A stretch of 64,000 bases of DNA from assembly GCF_029892565.1 (NCBI RefSeq), contig NZ_JARXVH010000001.1, positions 806,001 to 870,000 of the forward strand, written 5' to 3'. The stretch is from Streptomyces pseudovenezuelae (GTDB taxonomy: Bacteria; Actinomycetota; Actinomycetes; Streptomycetales; Streptomycetaceae). Made by a program: the position numbers and the translations under genes. Under the pieces are notes generated by a model, which made no database searches, had not been told where the DNA came from, and was given only the letters and a program-made list of their open reading frames with translations. Positions 1 to 9,181 of this stretch are shown piece by piece. Numbering within the stretch: the first letter of the stretch is position 1; every line of letters begins with the position of its first letter.

Positions 1-1833
1 CACCTGGCTCACCTGCTGCTGTGCGTTGCCCAGTTGCGCGCGTAGTCCCTCCAACGCCGCGTTCAGATCGGCCACTTGCGTCCTGACCATGGCCAGTTCC
101 TGCATGCTGTCGGTCACTTCGCTGGGGGTCGTGTAGACCTGCTCGTGCAGAGCCTTGGGCGGGGTCTCGCCGGGGGCCCGGGTGAGCAGCAGGGAGAGCA
201 TCTCCTCCAGGTCACCGGTGCGTGGCCAGTCGTCGAGCAGTCCTTCGACGTACGGACGCGGCACGGGGCCCTGCGACGGGAGTTCCGGCTTCCGGTGGCA
301 CGGCGGGGGCTCGCAGCACAGCCGCTCGGCCAGTTCCCGCAGCCGGTAGAGCTTGGGCAGCCACTCCCCGTACGCCGATCCGCCCGGCAGCACCTGTTCC
401 CGGGTGGCGGAGCAGATCCGTACAACGTCACAGCCCTTCAGTTCGACGTACGCGAGCAGGACGTCGGTGTCGGTGCAGTCCCCGCACGGCGGGTTCAGCG
501 TGGCGCACGCCGCGTCGGTCACGAACCTGCGTACCGCCACGGACAGTTCCGCGGCCGCCTCCGCGATCTGCTGCAGCTCGGCGATGGTCGCGGTCTCCAC
601 GCTGTCCGGTGGTGGGGGCGGCAGAAGCGGTGGTACGTCGACGGCGGCTACGTTCTTGCGCAGCGTGCAGTCGGTGAGGCCGGGGCTCTGCTCCAGGCGG
701 CCGAGGAGCCACTCCCGGATCAGGCTCAGGTCGGCGCGGAACTCCACCCGCAGCGCGTGACTGAGCGGTGTGCCCTGGGCGATCAGGCGTACTTCCAGCT
801 GCGCGTCCGGGTCTCCGTTTTCCGGTACGACCCGCGCCGCGGTCTCGGTGACCACCGCGCGGGCGATGGATCGGCGCAGCGGATCCGGCCACGTGGCTTC
901 CTCGTCGATGCCGCGCAGCCGGTCGCACGCCGAGCCCAGCGTACGGCGGGCGTCCTGGACCGACGCGAGGTCCTGGTACTGCTTCTTGAGCTGGCCCTGC
1001 CCGTTCGCGTCGTAGGTGTCGAACCGGGCGACGGCACTGGCCAGCGCGCGGACGTGCTCCGTCATCTCGCGGGCCGTGGCCGGTGGCAGTGCTCCCTCGC
1101 CGCCCGCGTTCTCGCTCAGCCAGGCGAGGGCGGCGGCGTACCGCTTGGCGTCGGAGGCGTCGAAACGGAAGGTACGGCCGGTGCCGGCGGACGCGGCGAA
1201 CAGGGCGTCGACGTAGTGGCCGAGCCGTCGGTCGCGGCTGCGGGCCTGGTCGGCCCGGACCAGATTGCCAATTCCGGCGAGCAGTTGGGTGCCGGGGTTG
1301 TGGCGATGGTCCTCGAAGTCACCGCCCTTGACGAGGAACCGGAAGCCCTCCTGGACCCGGGAGGGGACGCACCCCGGCGAGGGGCAGGGCTCCTCCGTGG
1401 CGTACGGCGCCACCGGCTCGACCGGCAGCTCCTGGTACCGCACGAAGAGGCCGTAGCGGCGTGCGCCGTCGTCGTCGCAGGGCTCCTGGCAGTCCACGCC
1501 GTGGCCGCTGACGCGCTGCTCCTGCACCAGGGCCCGCACGTCGACCTGTTCGGTGCAGGACACCACGATGTCGTTGCCCGCGCAGTCGAGGGCGTGCCCG
1601 GGGTGCACCGCCACGGTTCCGCCGCCGCAGGGATCGCAACTGACGCCGAGTCCGCAGATCACTCCCGGACCGGACAGCGAGCGGTTGTGCAGTCTGCCCT
1701 TCGCGGTCATGTAGTCGACGAGCAGGCTGAGGTCGTCCTCGGTCAGCAGTTGTCCTGCGAAGAAGCGAGGTCGTACGAAGGCGGAGGTACGGGTGGTGTC
1801 GCCCCCGCAGCCGCATCCGCAGTCGGTTCGCAT
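1..1833 (-). CDS. eCIS-associated Cys-rich protein with C-terminal coiled coil (3' end outside window)
   Basis: The frame is open for 611 codons from an ATG at 1833 to the left edge, so the C-terminus is missing. The start lies two bases after the stop of the preceding gene, which indicates translational coupling. The N-terminus has a Cys-Gly cluster (MRTDCGCGCGG), then RPRFFAGQLLTEDD (about residues 21-34) and GVICGLGV (57-64), then a small beta-rich region with HPGHALDCAGNDIVV. The same succession occurs in the upstream gene, so the two are paralogues. The last 40 visible residues are Leu/Ala/Gln-rich with heptad-like spacing and look coiled-coil. Proteins with this RxRFFxGQLLT...GVxCGL start are common in eCIS loci, but their role is not established to my knowledge; a baseplate, fibre or cargo-adaptor role is inference. 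Confidence 0.8.
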   Translation of the reverse strand, partial: MRTDCGCGCGGDTTRTSAFVRPRFFAGQLLTEDDLSLLVDYMTAKGRLHNRSLSGPGVICGLGVSCDPCGGGTVAVHPGHALDCAGNDIVVSCTEQVDVRALVQEQRVSGHGVDCQEPCDDDGARRYGLFVRYQELPVEPVAPYATEEPCPSPGCVPSRVQEGFRFLVKGGDFEDHRHNPGTQLLAGIGNLVRADQARSRDRRLGHYVDALFAASAGTGRTFRFDASDAKRYAAALAWLSENAGGEGALPPATAREMTEHVRALASAVARFDTYDANGQGQLKKQYQDLASVQDARRTLGSACDRLRGIDEEATWPDPLRRSIARAVVTETAARVVPENGDPDAQLEVRLIAQGTPLSHALRVEFRADLSLIREWLLGRLEQSPGLTDCTLRKNVAAVDVPPLLPPPPPDSVETATIAELQQIAEAAAELSVAVRRFVTDAACATLNPPCGDCTDTDVLLAYVELKGCDVVRICSATREQVLPGGSAYGEWLPKLYRLRELAERLCCEPPPCHRKPELPSQGPVPRPYVEGLLDDWPRTGDLEEMLSLLLTRAPGETPPKALHEQVYTTPSEVTDSMQELAMVRTQVADLNAALEGLRAQLGNAQQQVSQV

Positions 1834-1835
1834 GA

Positions 1836-3158
1836 TCAGCGCTCCTTCACGAAGAACCAGCTCTCGAAGACGTCCCCACCCAGACCGGTGCCGGACGTCC
1901 AGGGCCCGATGCCGGACGGCGGGATGTCGCAACCGCCGTGCCTGGCCGCCCCGTCGGAGTCGGTGGAATCAGTGGAATCAGTGGTACCGCCGGTCTCGGT
2001 GGTACCGGCCGCGTCGGTGGCGCGGGTGTCCGCGTCGATCTGCGGTACGCGTCCGCCCACGTGGGTGCCGTCGACCGGGCGGCAGCAGCGGTCCAGGATG
2101 AACGCGGTCCGGACGGTGATCATCAGCCGGTCGCCGTCCTGCAGCGACTCCCGCGTCGTCTGCCGGTGCTTGAACTCCCGAGTGAACTCGCAGGACTTGT
2201 CTGCGGGTTCGGTGAACTCCCCGCCCATGTACCAGGTGGAGGCGTTACGGCCGCTCCCGCCCTCGATCACCTGGAGATCGACCACGCCACGCTGCAGCGA
2301 ATCGGTCCGGATGTCGCCGGAGAAACGTACGACCAGCCCGCCGCCCTTGTCCTGGGTGCCGAGCAGGGCCTTGGCCTCGTCGATGGTGTAGGTGTGCCCG
2401 TGGATCCAGTTCACGCCGGTGATCACGGTGGGCACGTGCCGGCCGAACGGGCGGCGGACGTTCATGTGGATCCGATCCTCGCGCACCGGCTCGTCCAGGT
2501 CGGCACAGTCGATCCTGGCCAGCCAGAGCACTTTGTGCTCGCACGGGGAACAGCAGGTGTCGCAGCGTTCGTCCGCCGGGGGCTCGCACCCGGTGACACG
2601 TACCGTGAAGCACTCCTCCGTCCAGCCGTACTCGCACTCGGAGGTGTCCGCGCACGCGTCGTTGTAGACGGCCCGGGTGGCTTCCACGGCCCGCTCGGCG
2701 TACTGGACGCCGATCCAGACCGTGTCCGTGTCCCGTTCCTCCCGGGGCAGTGCCTTCCACAGGTCGATCACGCAACCGCCGCGCACCACGACCTCGTTGC
2801 CGTCGCAGTCCACCGCTAGACCGGGCGTGATCCGCACCTTGGCCCTGTGCCGGGTGCGTTCCGTCTCCGTGCCGTCCTGGCCGGAGTGGCCCGACGGCTC
2901 GGCCTGCTCCGCCTGTTCGGCCTGTTCGGTCTGCTCTGTGTGGCCGTCCTCGCCGTGGTGCCCCACCGGCTCCACGAACAGGCCGCACACCACGCCGTAC
3001 CCGAGCAGACAGCGCATGCGCAGCTTCAACTTCTCGCGGTGGTACTCCTGTTCACGCTGGAAGTCCCTGGCCCCCAGCATCTGGCCGTGGAAGTACCGCA
3101 GCCTGCGCAGTGGCGGCGCGTCGAACTCCGCCGACCGTCGCGTCCCTGTCTCCGTCAT
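1836..3158 (-). CDS. eCIS-associated Cys-rich protein, paralogue of the next gene
   Basis: This 440-aa protein starts at MTETGTRRSAE. A longer frame upstream exists but would run into the preceding gene. Residues about 20-60 contain RYFHGQMLGARDF, a charged helix and GYGVVCGLFV; then comes a region with ITPGLAVDCDGNEVVVRGG. Both blocks match the downstream protein. The middle (about 180-230) is very Cys-rich (CADTSECEY, CDTCCSPCEH), suggesting metal binding or disulfides. A low-complexity Glu-Gln-Ala tract sits between the two conserved blocks. No signal peptide or membrane segment is visible, consistent with cytoplasmic assembly. The C-terminal 30 residues are Thr/Ser/Asp-rich. The operon position after the baseplate genes suggests a peripheral structural part; function unknown. 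Confidence 0.82.
   Translation of the reverse strand: MTETGTRRSAEFDAPPLRRLRYFHGQMLGARDFQREQEYHREKLKLRMRCLLGYGVVCGLFVEPVGHHGEDGHTEQTEQAEQAEQAEPSGHSGQDGTETERTRHRAKVRITPGLAVDCDGNEVVVRGGCVIDLWKALPREERDTDTVWIGVQYAERAVEATRAVYNDACADTSECEYGWTEECFTVRVTGCEPPADERCDTCCSPCEHKVLWLARIDCADLDEPVREDRIHMNVRRPFGRHVPTVITGVNWIHGHTYTIDEAKALLGTQDKGGGLVVRFSGDIRTDSLQRGVVDLQVIEGGSGRNASTWYMGGEFTEPADKSCEFTREFKHRQTTRESLQDGDRLMITVRTAFILDRCCRPVDGTHVGGRVPQIDADTRATDAAGTTETGGTTDSTDSTDSDGAARHGGCDIPPSGIGPWTSGTGLGGDVFESWFFVKER
2902..2937 (-). repeat. 9-bp in-frame tandem repeat (Glu-Gln-Ala/Thr)
   Basis: About four degenerate copies of a 9-bp unit, gcctgttcg on the plus strand, encode a TEQTEQAEQAEQAEP tract in the minus-strand gene. 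Two central copies (2911-2919 and 2920-2928) are identical. The unit length keeps the frame, so copy number could vary without breaking the protein. Confidence 0.75.
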
Positions 3159-3168
3159 CGCTGTCCTC

Positions 3169-5193
3169 TCACCACACCTGCGTATGCACACCGACGGCGG
3201 AGACGATTCCCGCACCCACTCCTCGGCGCGTCCCTCTCGGTCCTGGTCCGATCACCCCGTCGCGGCCCAGCCGCAGCGGGTGTTCGCCGCCCAGTACGGG
3301 CGGCGGCAGTGGTACGAACGCCGTGTCCACACCGACCGTGGACCGCGAGCCGACCACGAAGCCCGCGCCACCCGTCCGTACCGAGCCCACCGTGTGTGCC
3401 GGTGCCTGCCGCTCCACGAGCCGCCGCAACGCCTGCTCGTCCGCCGTTCCGGCGGGAAGGAGCACACGGAACCGGTGCGCGTGCGCGGTGAGCGGGTCGG
3501 TGTCCGGCGCCCCGAACGCCCGCAGGGGCGCCGCGCCCAGCGCCGAGCCGTCGAGCCGGAACCGGCTCGACGACCGGCTGAACAGCCGCACGGCGCCGAG
3601 GCCAGCCCCCTTGGACTGCTGGGCCTGCTGGGCCTGCTGGGCCTGCTGGGCCTGCTGCGGCTCCTGGGAGCCGACCGCCTCGCGCAGCCACGCCCACCGG
3701 CGGTCCGTCGCCAGCTCTTCGATGACCGGGTTCACCCCGAACACGATGCGTACCGCTTCCCGCAGTGCCCATGGGGTCCCCCGGCGCCGGTACAGGGCCG
3801 GAGCCGCCGCCAGCAGCGCGCGCCGGGTCCCGGCGTCCCAGCCGGTCTCGAAGGACAGGCCCAGCAGTCCGGCCAGCCACGGCAGCACCCGGTCCGGGAC
3901 GCCGGACGGGTCGAGGAGCGCCGGGTACCGTTCGATCACCCGGTCGAGGTCGGCCAGCGAGGCGTCGAACAGCGACAGGAAACGCTCGGTGAAATCGTCG
4001 GCCGCGGGGTCCATGCGGTAGGCGGGCGGCAGGAGTTCGGCACTGGTGGACCGGGGGAAGTCCAGGCGGATCCGGCGTACGACCGGAGTCGCGCCGCCGT
4101 CGCCGGACAGCCGCAGTCGCAGTCGCAGGTAGCGGCCGGGCGGCTGGTCGACGAGGAAGTCGGTGACCCCGGGGGGCGAGGCCTGCCAGTCGGTCTCGTC
4201 GTACCGGCCGTCCTCGGACACCACGATCTCGACCGCGACCGCCGTGCCGGTCGGCACGTCGGCGTCCACACGCACGCGGTGCCAGCGGCACCGTGAGATG
4301 CCGCTGTCGATCAGGCCGGTGAGGAGGAATCCGTCGGTCACATACGGTGCCGTTGCCGTCGGTGGGGTCTGCCGCGGTTGTCCCTGCCAGGTGTGACAGG
4401 TGGTCACGGCGCCGTCCGGGCCGTCCTCCCGCAGACAGAACCCGTCCTCGTCCGCCGAGACGAGCGCGGAGGGCGGCAGGGCCGCGGCGAGTTCGTCCAC
4501 GGTGGCGGTGCGGAACGCGCCCTGCCCGCGCCCTCGGCCGACACTCCGGTAGATCCTCAGCAGACCGTCGTCGTCGGTGAGCAGCCAGACCGTACGGCCC
4601 GCTCCGGTGCGCAGCCCGACGATCTCTCCTTGCGCGCCGGTGCGCAGCAGCCCGCGGAAGGCACCGGTCGAGTCGAACCGGCGCAGGTCGGTACCGTCCG
4701 CGCAGGCCACGAGGACCTCGTCGCCGGGCGCGAGCGCGGCCCACCGGGGCTCGTCGACCCTGATCACACCGGCGAGTTGCGCTCCCTCACGGCGCCACAC
4801 CAGGACCCGGTCCCCGTCCACCACGGCCAGCCGGTGTTCCCACGCGGCGACGGAGACGGGTTCGCGCAGCAGGCCGGGGTCGCACCGGGGCGGCCATACG
4901 GCGGTCCACGTGCCCGTGCAGGCGTCGCGGCGCAGCAGGCCCGGTCCGTCCGGGACGAGCAGGTACCAGGAGCACGGACCGTGCCCCGGCGCGAGACGAC
5001 GGTCGGGGAACCACGGCAGCAACTGCGCCCTGGTGGGTCCGTCCGGCGCCGGGCCGCTGTGGGCCAGCCTGATGCCGGCCGGGTCGTCGAACCCGACGAT
5101 GCCCTCCCGTCCCGGCTCGCCGCCGGTGGGCTCCTCCCAGCCGACGTAAGCGTCGAGGAGGCGGAAGGTGGCGGGGTGCGGGGTGCACGTCAT
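3169..5193 (-). CDS. eCIS phage-tail-like protein (TIGR02242 / gpI-like baseplate protein)
   Basis: This 674-aa protein starts at ATG 5193 in an ATGA overlap with the upstream baseplate gene; a 5' extension with no coupling was rejected. Residues 1-300 look like a beta-propeller-type repeat region with many Trp and Gly-Asp turns. Residues about 385-500 carry the phage tail domain known from TIGR02242 (LPPAYRMD, LAGLLGLSFE, RRRGTPWALREAV), which in contractile systems belongs to the baseplate wedge. A Gln-rich QQAQQAQ linker (about 510-527) follows, then a 145-residue tail. The position directly after two baseplate-J proteins is standard for eCIS. The N-terminal propeller may be involved in target contact, which is inference. 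Confidence 0.88.
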   Translation of the reverse strand: MTCTPHPATFRLLDAYVGWEEPTGGEPGREGIVGFDDPAGIRLAHSGPAPDGPTRAQLLPWFPDRRLAPGHGPCSWYLLVPDGPGLLRRDACTGTWTAVWPPRCDPGLLREPVSVAAWEHRLAVVDGDRVLVWRREGAQLAGVIRVDEPRWAALAPGDEVLVACADGTDLRRFDSTGAFRGLLRTGAQGEIVGLRTGAGRTVWLLTDDDGLLRIYRSVGRGRGQGAFRTATVDELAAALPPSALVSADEDGFCLREDGPDGAVTTCHTWQGQPRQTPPTATAPYVTDGFLLTGLIDSGISRCRWHRVRVDADVPTGTAVAVEIVVSEDGRYDETDWQASPPGVTDFLVDQPPGRYLRLRLRLSGDGGATPVVRRIRLDFPRSTSAELLPPAYRMDPAADDFTERFLSLFDASLADLDRVIERYPALLDPSGVPDRVLPWLAGLLGLSFETGWDAGTRRALLAAAPALYRRRGTPWALREAVRIVFGVNPVIEELATDRRWAWLREAVGSQEPQQAQQAQQAQQAQQSKGAGLGAVRLFSRSSSRFRLDGSALGAAPLRAFGAPDTDPLTAHAHRFRVLLPAGTADEQALRRLVERQAPAHTVGSVRTGGAGFVVGSRSTVGVDTAFVPLPPPVLGGEHPLRLGRDGVIGPGPRGTRRGVGAGIVSAVGVHTQVW
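3621..3656 (-). repeat. 9-bp perfect tandem repeat, four copies
   Basis: Four identical copies of gggcctgct (plus strand) at 3621-3629, 3630-3638, 3639-3647 and 3648-3656 encode the Gln-Gln-Ala linker of the tail protein. Perfect identity at synonymous positions points to recent slippage expansion. Confidence 0.9.
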
Positions 5194-7238
5194 GTCCGGT
5201 CTCCTACCGGGATCAGCAGCGGGCGTTCCGGCCAGACGAGGGTGTGGGGCGGGATCGTGTGGTCGGCGCAGGCCGGCTGCCGTATCCCGTCGACGACGAG
5301 CGAGAGCCGGGAGACGGCCAGGACGCCGTCGGCCGCCAGCAGCCGCCGGACCAGTGCCGTGTGCCGCAGCGCGCCGCCGAACGGCCAGCCCGCGCCGTTC
5401 TCCCCGCCGGTGAGCGGATCGAGGTAGGTGCGCACCGCGTCGCCCGCCCCGGCCAGGACAGTGGCCCGGTCGAGGCCCGGGTCGAGCACGACCCACGCCT
5501 CCACGGCGACCCTCCGGTACGACGCGGGGGCGGCGACCACCGTGACCCCGGCGGGGGCGACCTCGCGGGTCAGGAACTCGGTGACGGCCCGCAGGGTGGC
5601 GGCGGTGGGAACCGGTGCCTCGCCGGTGTCGTCACCGGGCGGTACGACGAGGACTCCCACGACGCCGGGGATGGGTACTCCGGCGAACTCGGGGTGCAGG
5701 CCGGGCACGCCCTGGGCGCGGGCCACCGACGCGCCGGGCGCGCGCACGGCGAGGAGGCCGTAGTCGGCCGGTGCCACGGCCCGCCCCCGGGCGCGCAGTT
5801 GGCCGACGCCCCGGCGCATCGCGTCCGCGTCGGGCTCGGCGTCCGCGCCGCCCGTGGCCGGGAAGGGGTTGTTGACGCCGGTGACGAACGGCAGCGCGGT
5901 CACCACCGAGTTGATGGCACCGGCGCGTACGGCACCGGCGCTGCCGCCGCCGACCCGGTAGCGCACGGCCCGTACGTTGCGGAATCCGGGCGGAACGGCC
6001 ATGCCGTTGACGCCGTCCCCGAAGGTCACCTCGCCGCTCTCGTGGTCCACGGTGAACACCGGGTCGTCGGCGCCGTACTGGGCCAGGCTCTCCACCTCCC
6101 GCCAGCGGGAGGACGTGCTGGACGTGGTGCCGGTCGTGGTGCCGAACACGTCGCCGCCGGTGACGTCATCGACCTCGATGACGACCGACCCGGCCAGGAT
6201 GGGGGTCTGACTGAGCGTCATCCGCCGCAGGCCGCTCGCCCCCGGGCTCTGGACCGGCTGCAGCGGCTCGTCCCTGATCGTGCGGGCGGCGGTGGCCGCG
6301 ACCGTGTTCAGCCGCAGTCCGGACAGCACGGGCGCCGGTCCACCGAAGGCGCCGTGCGCGATCTGCAGCCGCAGCCAGCGCAGCAGCGGCCGTGGCCGGG
6401 AACCGGGCGGACTGCCCGGCTCCCACGAGCGCGGGACCCGGAGTTCCACGGTCCCGTCGGCGCTCAGCCCGGCCGTGGAGTCACGTACCAGTTCGGCGGG
6501 CACGAGCCGGGTGCCGTCGAGGACATCCCAGCGCAGCAGGGGTGCGGAGGGCAGCGGAAGGGGTGTCGGGCCGCCGGAGTCCGCGGGGGCGGGGGCAGCG
6601 GCGGCGACCACGAAGCCCAGCGAGAGACGCGGGTGGGGGACGGCCGTTCCCGCGAGGCCGATCCACAGGCCGTTGCCGGGTTCCGGGTCGCGGCCGAACG
6701 GCGCGAACGGGCGGCCGGGACCGGCCGGTCCCAGCGGCAGGTCCTCCAGCGTGCCGCCCTCCTGGGCGGCGAGTGCGGCGAGGGTGGCCGGGGTGGCGTA
6801 CAGGTCCTGGTCCGTCTCGTAGACGACCCGGCCCGCCGGCGTCGAGGCCGCGCTCTGGAAGCCCGCGGGGACGAGCACGGAGGCGCCGTCCGGCGGGTTC
6901 ACGGTGAACTCCAGGAGCGCGGCCGCCGCGCTCGCGGGCCGCCGTCGCACTCCCGCCGTGGCCAGGTGCTCGGCCAGTATCTTCTCCGGCAGCCGGTTGA
7001 CGCGGGAGAGCACGGGCTCGGCCTGGGTTCCGAAGAGGCGTACGAGCGCCACCCCGGCGTCCTGGCGGTCGGGGTCGGTCCAGTCCGGGGTGTAGCCGGC
7101 GATCCGGCCGCGTACATCGGTGCGGACGGCCTCACGGGTCGCCTCGACCAGTTCCGGCTGGACTCCGGACGGTCCGGGGCCCGGTACGAGGTCGCCCTCG
7201 GTCCGCGCGTCCTCCTCCCACCACACGTCGCCGGTCAT
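5190..7238 (-). CDS. eCIS baseplate assembly protein J (TIGR02243-like), copy 2
   Basis: This 682-aa protein has the N-terminal features of the putative baseplate assembly family: RIAGYTPDWTD, then GVALVRLFGTQAEPVLSRVNRLPEK. A central beta-rich region is followed by FTVDHESGEVTFGDGVNGM, the conserved baseplate-J hallmark. The C-terminal third has the VTVVAAPASYRRVAVEAWV region and ends with LVWPERPLLI. The start overlaps the stop of the upstream J-type gene (ATGA-like coupling). In Afp/PVC particles such proteins form the wedge around the spike. It is paralogous to the upstream 648-aa protein, matching the usual pair of wedge proteins (Afp11/Afp12-like). Exact equivalence is not assigned. Confidence 0.9.
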   Translation of the reverse strand: MTGDVWWEEDARTEGDLVPGPGPSGVQPELVEATREAVRTDVRGRIAGYTPDWTDPDRQDAGVALVRLFGTQAEPVLSRVNRLPEKILAEHLATAGVRRRPASAAAALLEFTVNPPDGASVLVPAGFQSAASTPAGRVVYETDQDLYATPATLAALAAQEGGTLEDLPLGPAGPGRPFAPFGRDPEPGNGLWIGLAGTAVPHPRLSLGFVVAAAAPAPADSGGPTPLPLPSAPLLRWDVLDGTRLVPAELVRDSTAGLSADGTVELRVPRSWEPGSPPGSRPRPLLRWLRLQIAHGAFGGPAPVLSGLRLNTVAATAARTIRDEPLQPVQSPGASGLRRMTLSQTPILAGSVVIEVDDVTGGDVFGTTTGTTSSTSSRWREVESLAQYGADDPVFTVDHESGEVTFGDGVNGMAVPPGFRNVRAVRYRVGGGSAGAVRAGAINSVVTALPFVTGVNNPFPATGGADAEPDADAMRRGVGQLRARGRAVAPADYGLLAVRAPGASVARAQGVPGLHPEFAGVPIPGVVGVLVVPPGDDTGEAPVPTAATLRAVTEFLTREVAPAGVTVVAAPASYRRVAVEAWVVLDPGLDRATVLAGAGDAVRTYLDPLTGGENGAGWPFGGALRHTALVRRLLAADGVLAVSRLSLVVDGIRQPACADHTIPPHTLVWPERPLLIPVGDRT

Positions 7239-9181
7239 TCCAGCCCCTCCCCCGGTTCGACGGCGGGCACGATCCGGGTGCGGACCGACCGCAGCACGGG
7301 CAGTTCACCGGCGCGCAGCCGCACCTCGTCGCAGTCCTCGTCCGGGTCGGCCCCGTCGAGGCCGATCGCCACACCGGCGACGTCCGCGAGGTCTCCCAGG
7401 GCCCGCTGGGCGGCACGCAGCACGGCCGAGGGGCGCAGTGCCTCCCCGAACGGCCAGCCGTCCTGCTCCTCGCCGCCGACGAGCGGGTCGAGGAAGCGCC
7501 GTAGCGCGGAGGTGACCGCGGCGGACACGCGAGCGCGGTCGGCCGGGTCGCCCGACAGGTCGACGCGGAGCGCCACGTCCCGGTAGCGGGGCCCGCGCAC
7601 GAAGACCTCGGAGGTGAGCAGCCGGGCCTCGTCGAGGCGGGCGGCGACCGCGCGCAGCATGCCCGGGTCGGGCTGTGGCGCCGCGACGAAGTCCTCGCGG
7701 TCGGGGTCGGTCCGTTGCGCCGACGGGACGATGTGGACGGTCACCGCGCCGGGCACCAGGTCGCACGCGAATCCGGCGTGCTCCCCGAGGGACGCGTAGG
7801 CGCGGGCGACGGCGACACCCGGAGTCGTACGGGCGAGGGTGACGAAGTCGTCCGCGGTGACCGCCCGGGTCACCTCCCCCAGGGAGGCGGCCGCGCGCTG
7901 TCGTGCGGCGGTGACCGTCTCGGGGTCCTGGCCGCCCTCGGCCCGTACGAGGCTGGCGGCCGTGACCGCGAGGTCCGCCGGGGTGTCCGGGGCCGCGACC
8001 CAGTTGTCGGTCAGGCCGCCGTTGCCTTCCCGGCCGCCACCGAGCACGTAGTTGACGATGGCGTCCGGGTCCGGCCGGGGGATGCGCCCGGTGAGTCCGT
8101 CGCCGAAGACCACCGCGCCTTCGGTCCGGTCGACCAGATGGATCCGGTCGGTCGGCGCGCCGAAGGTGAAGTCCGGCACCGGCCGCCACTCCTCGCCGGC
8201 CAGGCGCACGGCCGCTTCGAGGAGACGTCCTGCGGCGTCCGGCAGCACGAGATGCTGGCCGGGGAGTTTGAGCCACCCGGCGATCTGCTCCGCCAGGTCG
8301 ACGCCCCGTGCGGTGAACCTGCGGCGGTGGCGGGCGACGGAGACGTTGACGGCGAGCCGGCTCAGGCGGGGCGGTGCCGCGTAGGTCGCGGCCGAGGTCG
8401 ACACCGTCACGCCGGTCTCCTGGGTGGACCAGCCGGCGGGCGGGTGCAGGCGGACGACTCCGGAGCGCCTCAGTCCGGCCGTACCGTCCTCGACCTTCTC
8501 GAACGGACCCGAGAGGCCGGAGTCCGGCCGGAACCAGGACCAGGTCAGCTCGGCGGGAGGTGGGACGTCGGCGACCGCGGTGGGCAGCCAGGACGCCACG
8601 GACGCGGCGGAGGCGTCCAGTTCGAACAGGAGGCTGATCGGGCCGGGTGCGGAGTGCTCTCCGGTGAGCGGCAGGGTGAACCGGGCCCGGGCCGGCGCGC
8701 CGTCGCTCGCGAGGAGTGCGACGCCCCTGCGGGCCCGCAGGTCCGCCGTGCGGTCGCGGTCGGTCCACACGGTGATCCCGCCGCTCTCGGCGAGTGGGAG
8801 GACGGTGACGTCGTCGTCGAGGGTGAAGACGACACTTCCCATCTGGTCCCGGGTCAGCGCCGTTCCGGCGGGCACGACCGGAACGTCCGTGCCCGGCCGC
8901 GACGCGGACAGCCGCAGCACCGTGGCCGCGGGTCGGGCGGGTCGAGGCGGGTCGAGGCCGAGCAGGCGCAGGATGGCGACGACCAGGGCGTCCGGCACCT
9001 GGTCGAGCCAGTACAGCCGCTGTTCGAGGAGATAGGCGAAGAGTTCGAGGAGGGTGACGCCCGGGTCGACGGGGGCGTGCAGCGTCCAGGTGCCGTCCGA
9101 CTCGGCGGGGATCCGGCGGCGGATGGCCGCCATCATGTCGGCCCAGGTGAGGTCGTCCAAGGTGGGCGCGGGCAGGGTCAT
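7235..9181 (-). CDS. eCIS baseplate assembly protein J (TIGR02243-like), copy 1
   Basis: This 648-aa protein begins MTLPAPTLDDLTWADMM, then VDPGVTLLELFAYLLEQRLY, the typical start of the putative baseplate assembly (gpJ-like) family. VDRTEGAVVFGDGLTGRIP in the middle and FVRGPRYRDVALRVDL near the C-terminus match the J fold. It overlaps the gp25 gene by 4 bp upstream and the second J protein by 4 bp downstream. Together with its paralogue it would build the baseplate wedge that holds the sheath-tube until firing. Confidence 0.9.
   Translation of the reverse strand: MTLPAPTLDDLTWADMMAAIRRRIPAESDGTWTLHAPVDPGVTLLELFAYLLEQRLYWLDQVPDALVVAILRLLGLDPPRPARPAATVLRLSASRPGTDVPVVPAGTALTRDQMGSVVFTLDDDVTVLPLAESGGITVWTDRDRTADLRARRGVALLASDGAPARARFTLPLTGEHSAPGPISLLFELDASAASVASWLPTAVADVPPPAELTWSWFRPDSGLSGPFEKVEDGTAGLRRSGVVRLHPPAGWSTQETGVTVSTSAATYAAPPRLSRLAVNVSVARHRRRFTARGVDLAEQIAGWLKLPGQHLVLPDAAGRLLEAAVRLAGEEWRPVPDFTFGAPTDRIHLVDRTEGAVVFGDGLTGRIPRPDPDAIVNYVLGGGREGNGGLTDNWVAAPDTPADLAVTAASLVRAEGGQDPETVTAARQRAAASLGEVTRAVTADDFVTLARTTPGVAVARAYASLGEHAGFACDLVPGAVTVHIVPSAQRTDPDREDFVAAPQPDPGMLRAVAARLDEARLLTSEVFVRGPRYRDVALRVDLSGDPADRARVSAAVTSALRRFLDPLVGGEEQDGWPFGEALRPSAVLRAAQRALGDLADVAGVAIGLDGADPDEDCDEVRLRAGELPVLRSVRTRIVPAVEPGEGLE

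Noticed and set aside
76..2391. Long open frame on the plus strand opposite the Cys-rich eCIS genes
   Set aside because: Antisense shadow caused by high third-position GC; Arg/Gly/Val-rich product without motifs, while the minus strand has conserved protein signatures.
3621..3656. CRISPR-like direct repeats
   Set aside because: Unit of 9 bp with no spacers, inside a coding region; a simple tandem repeat.
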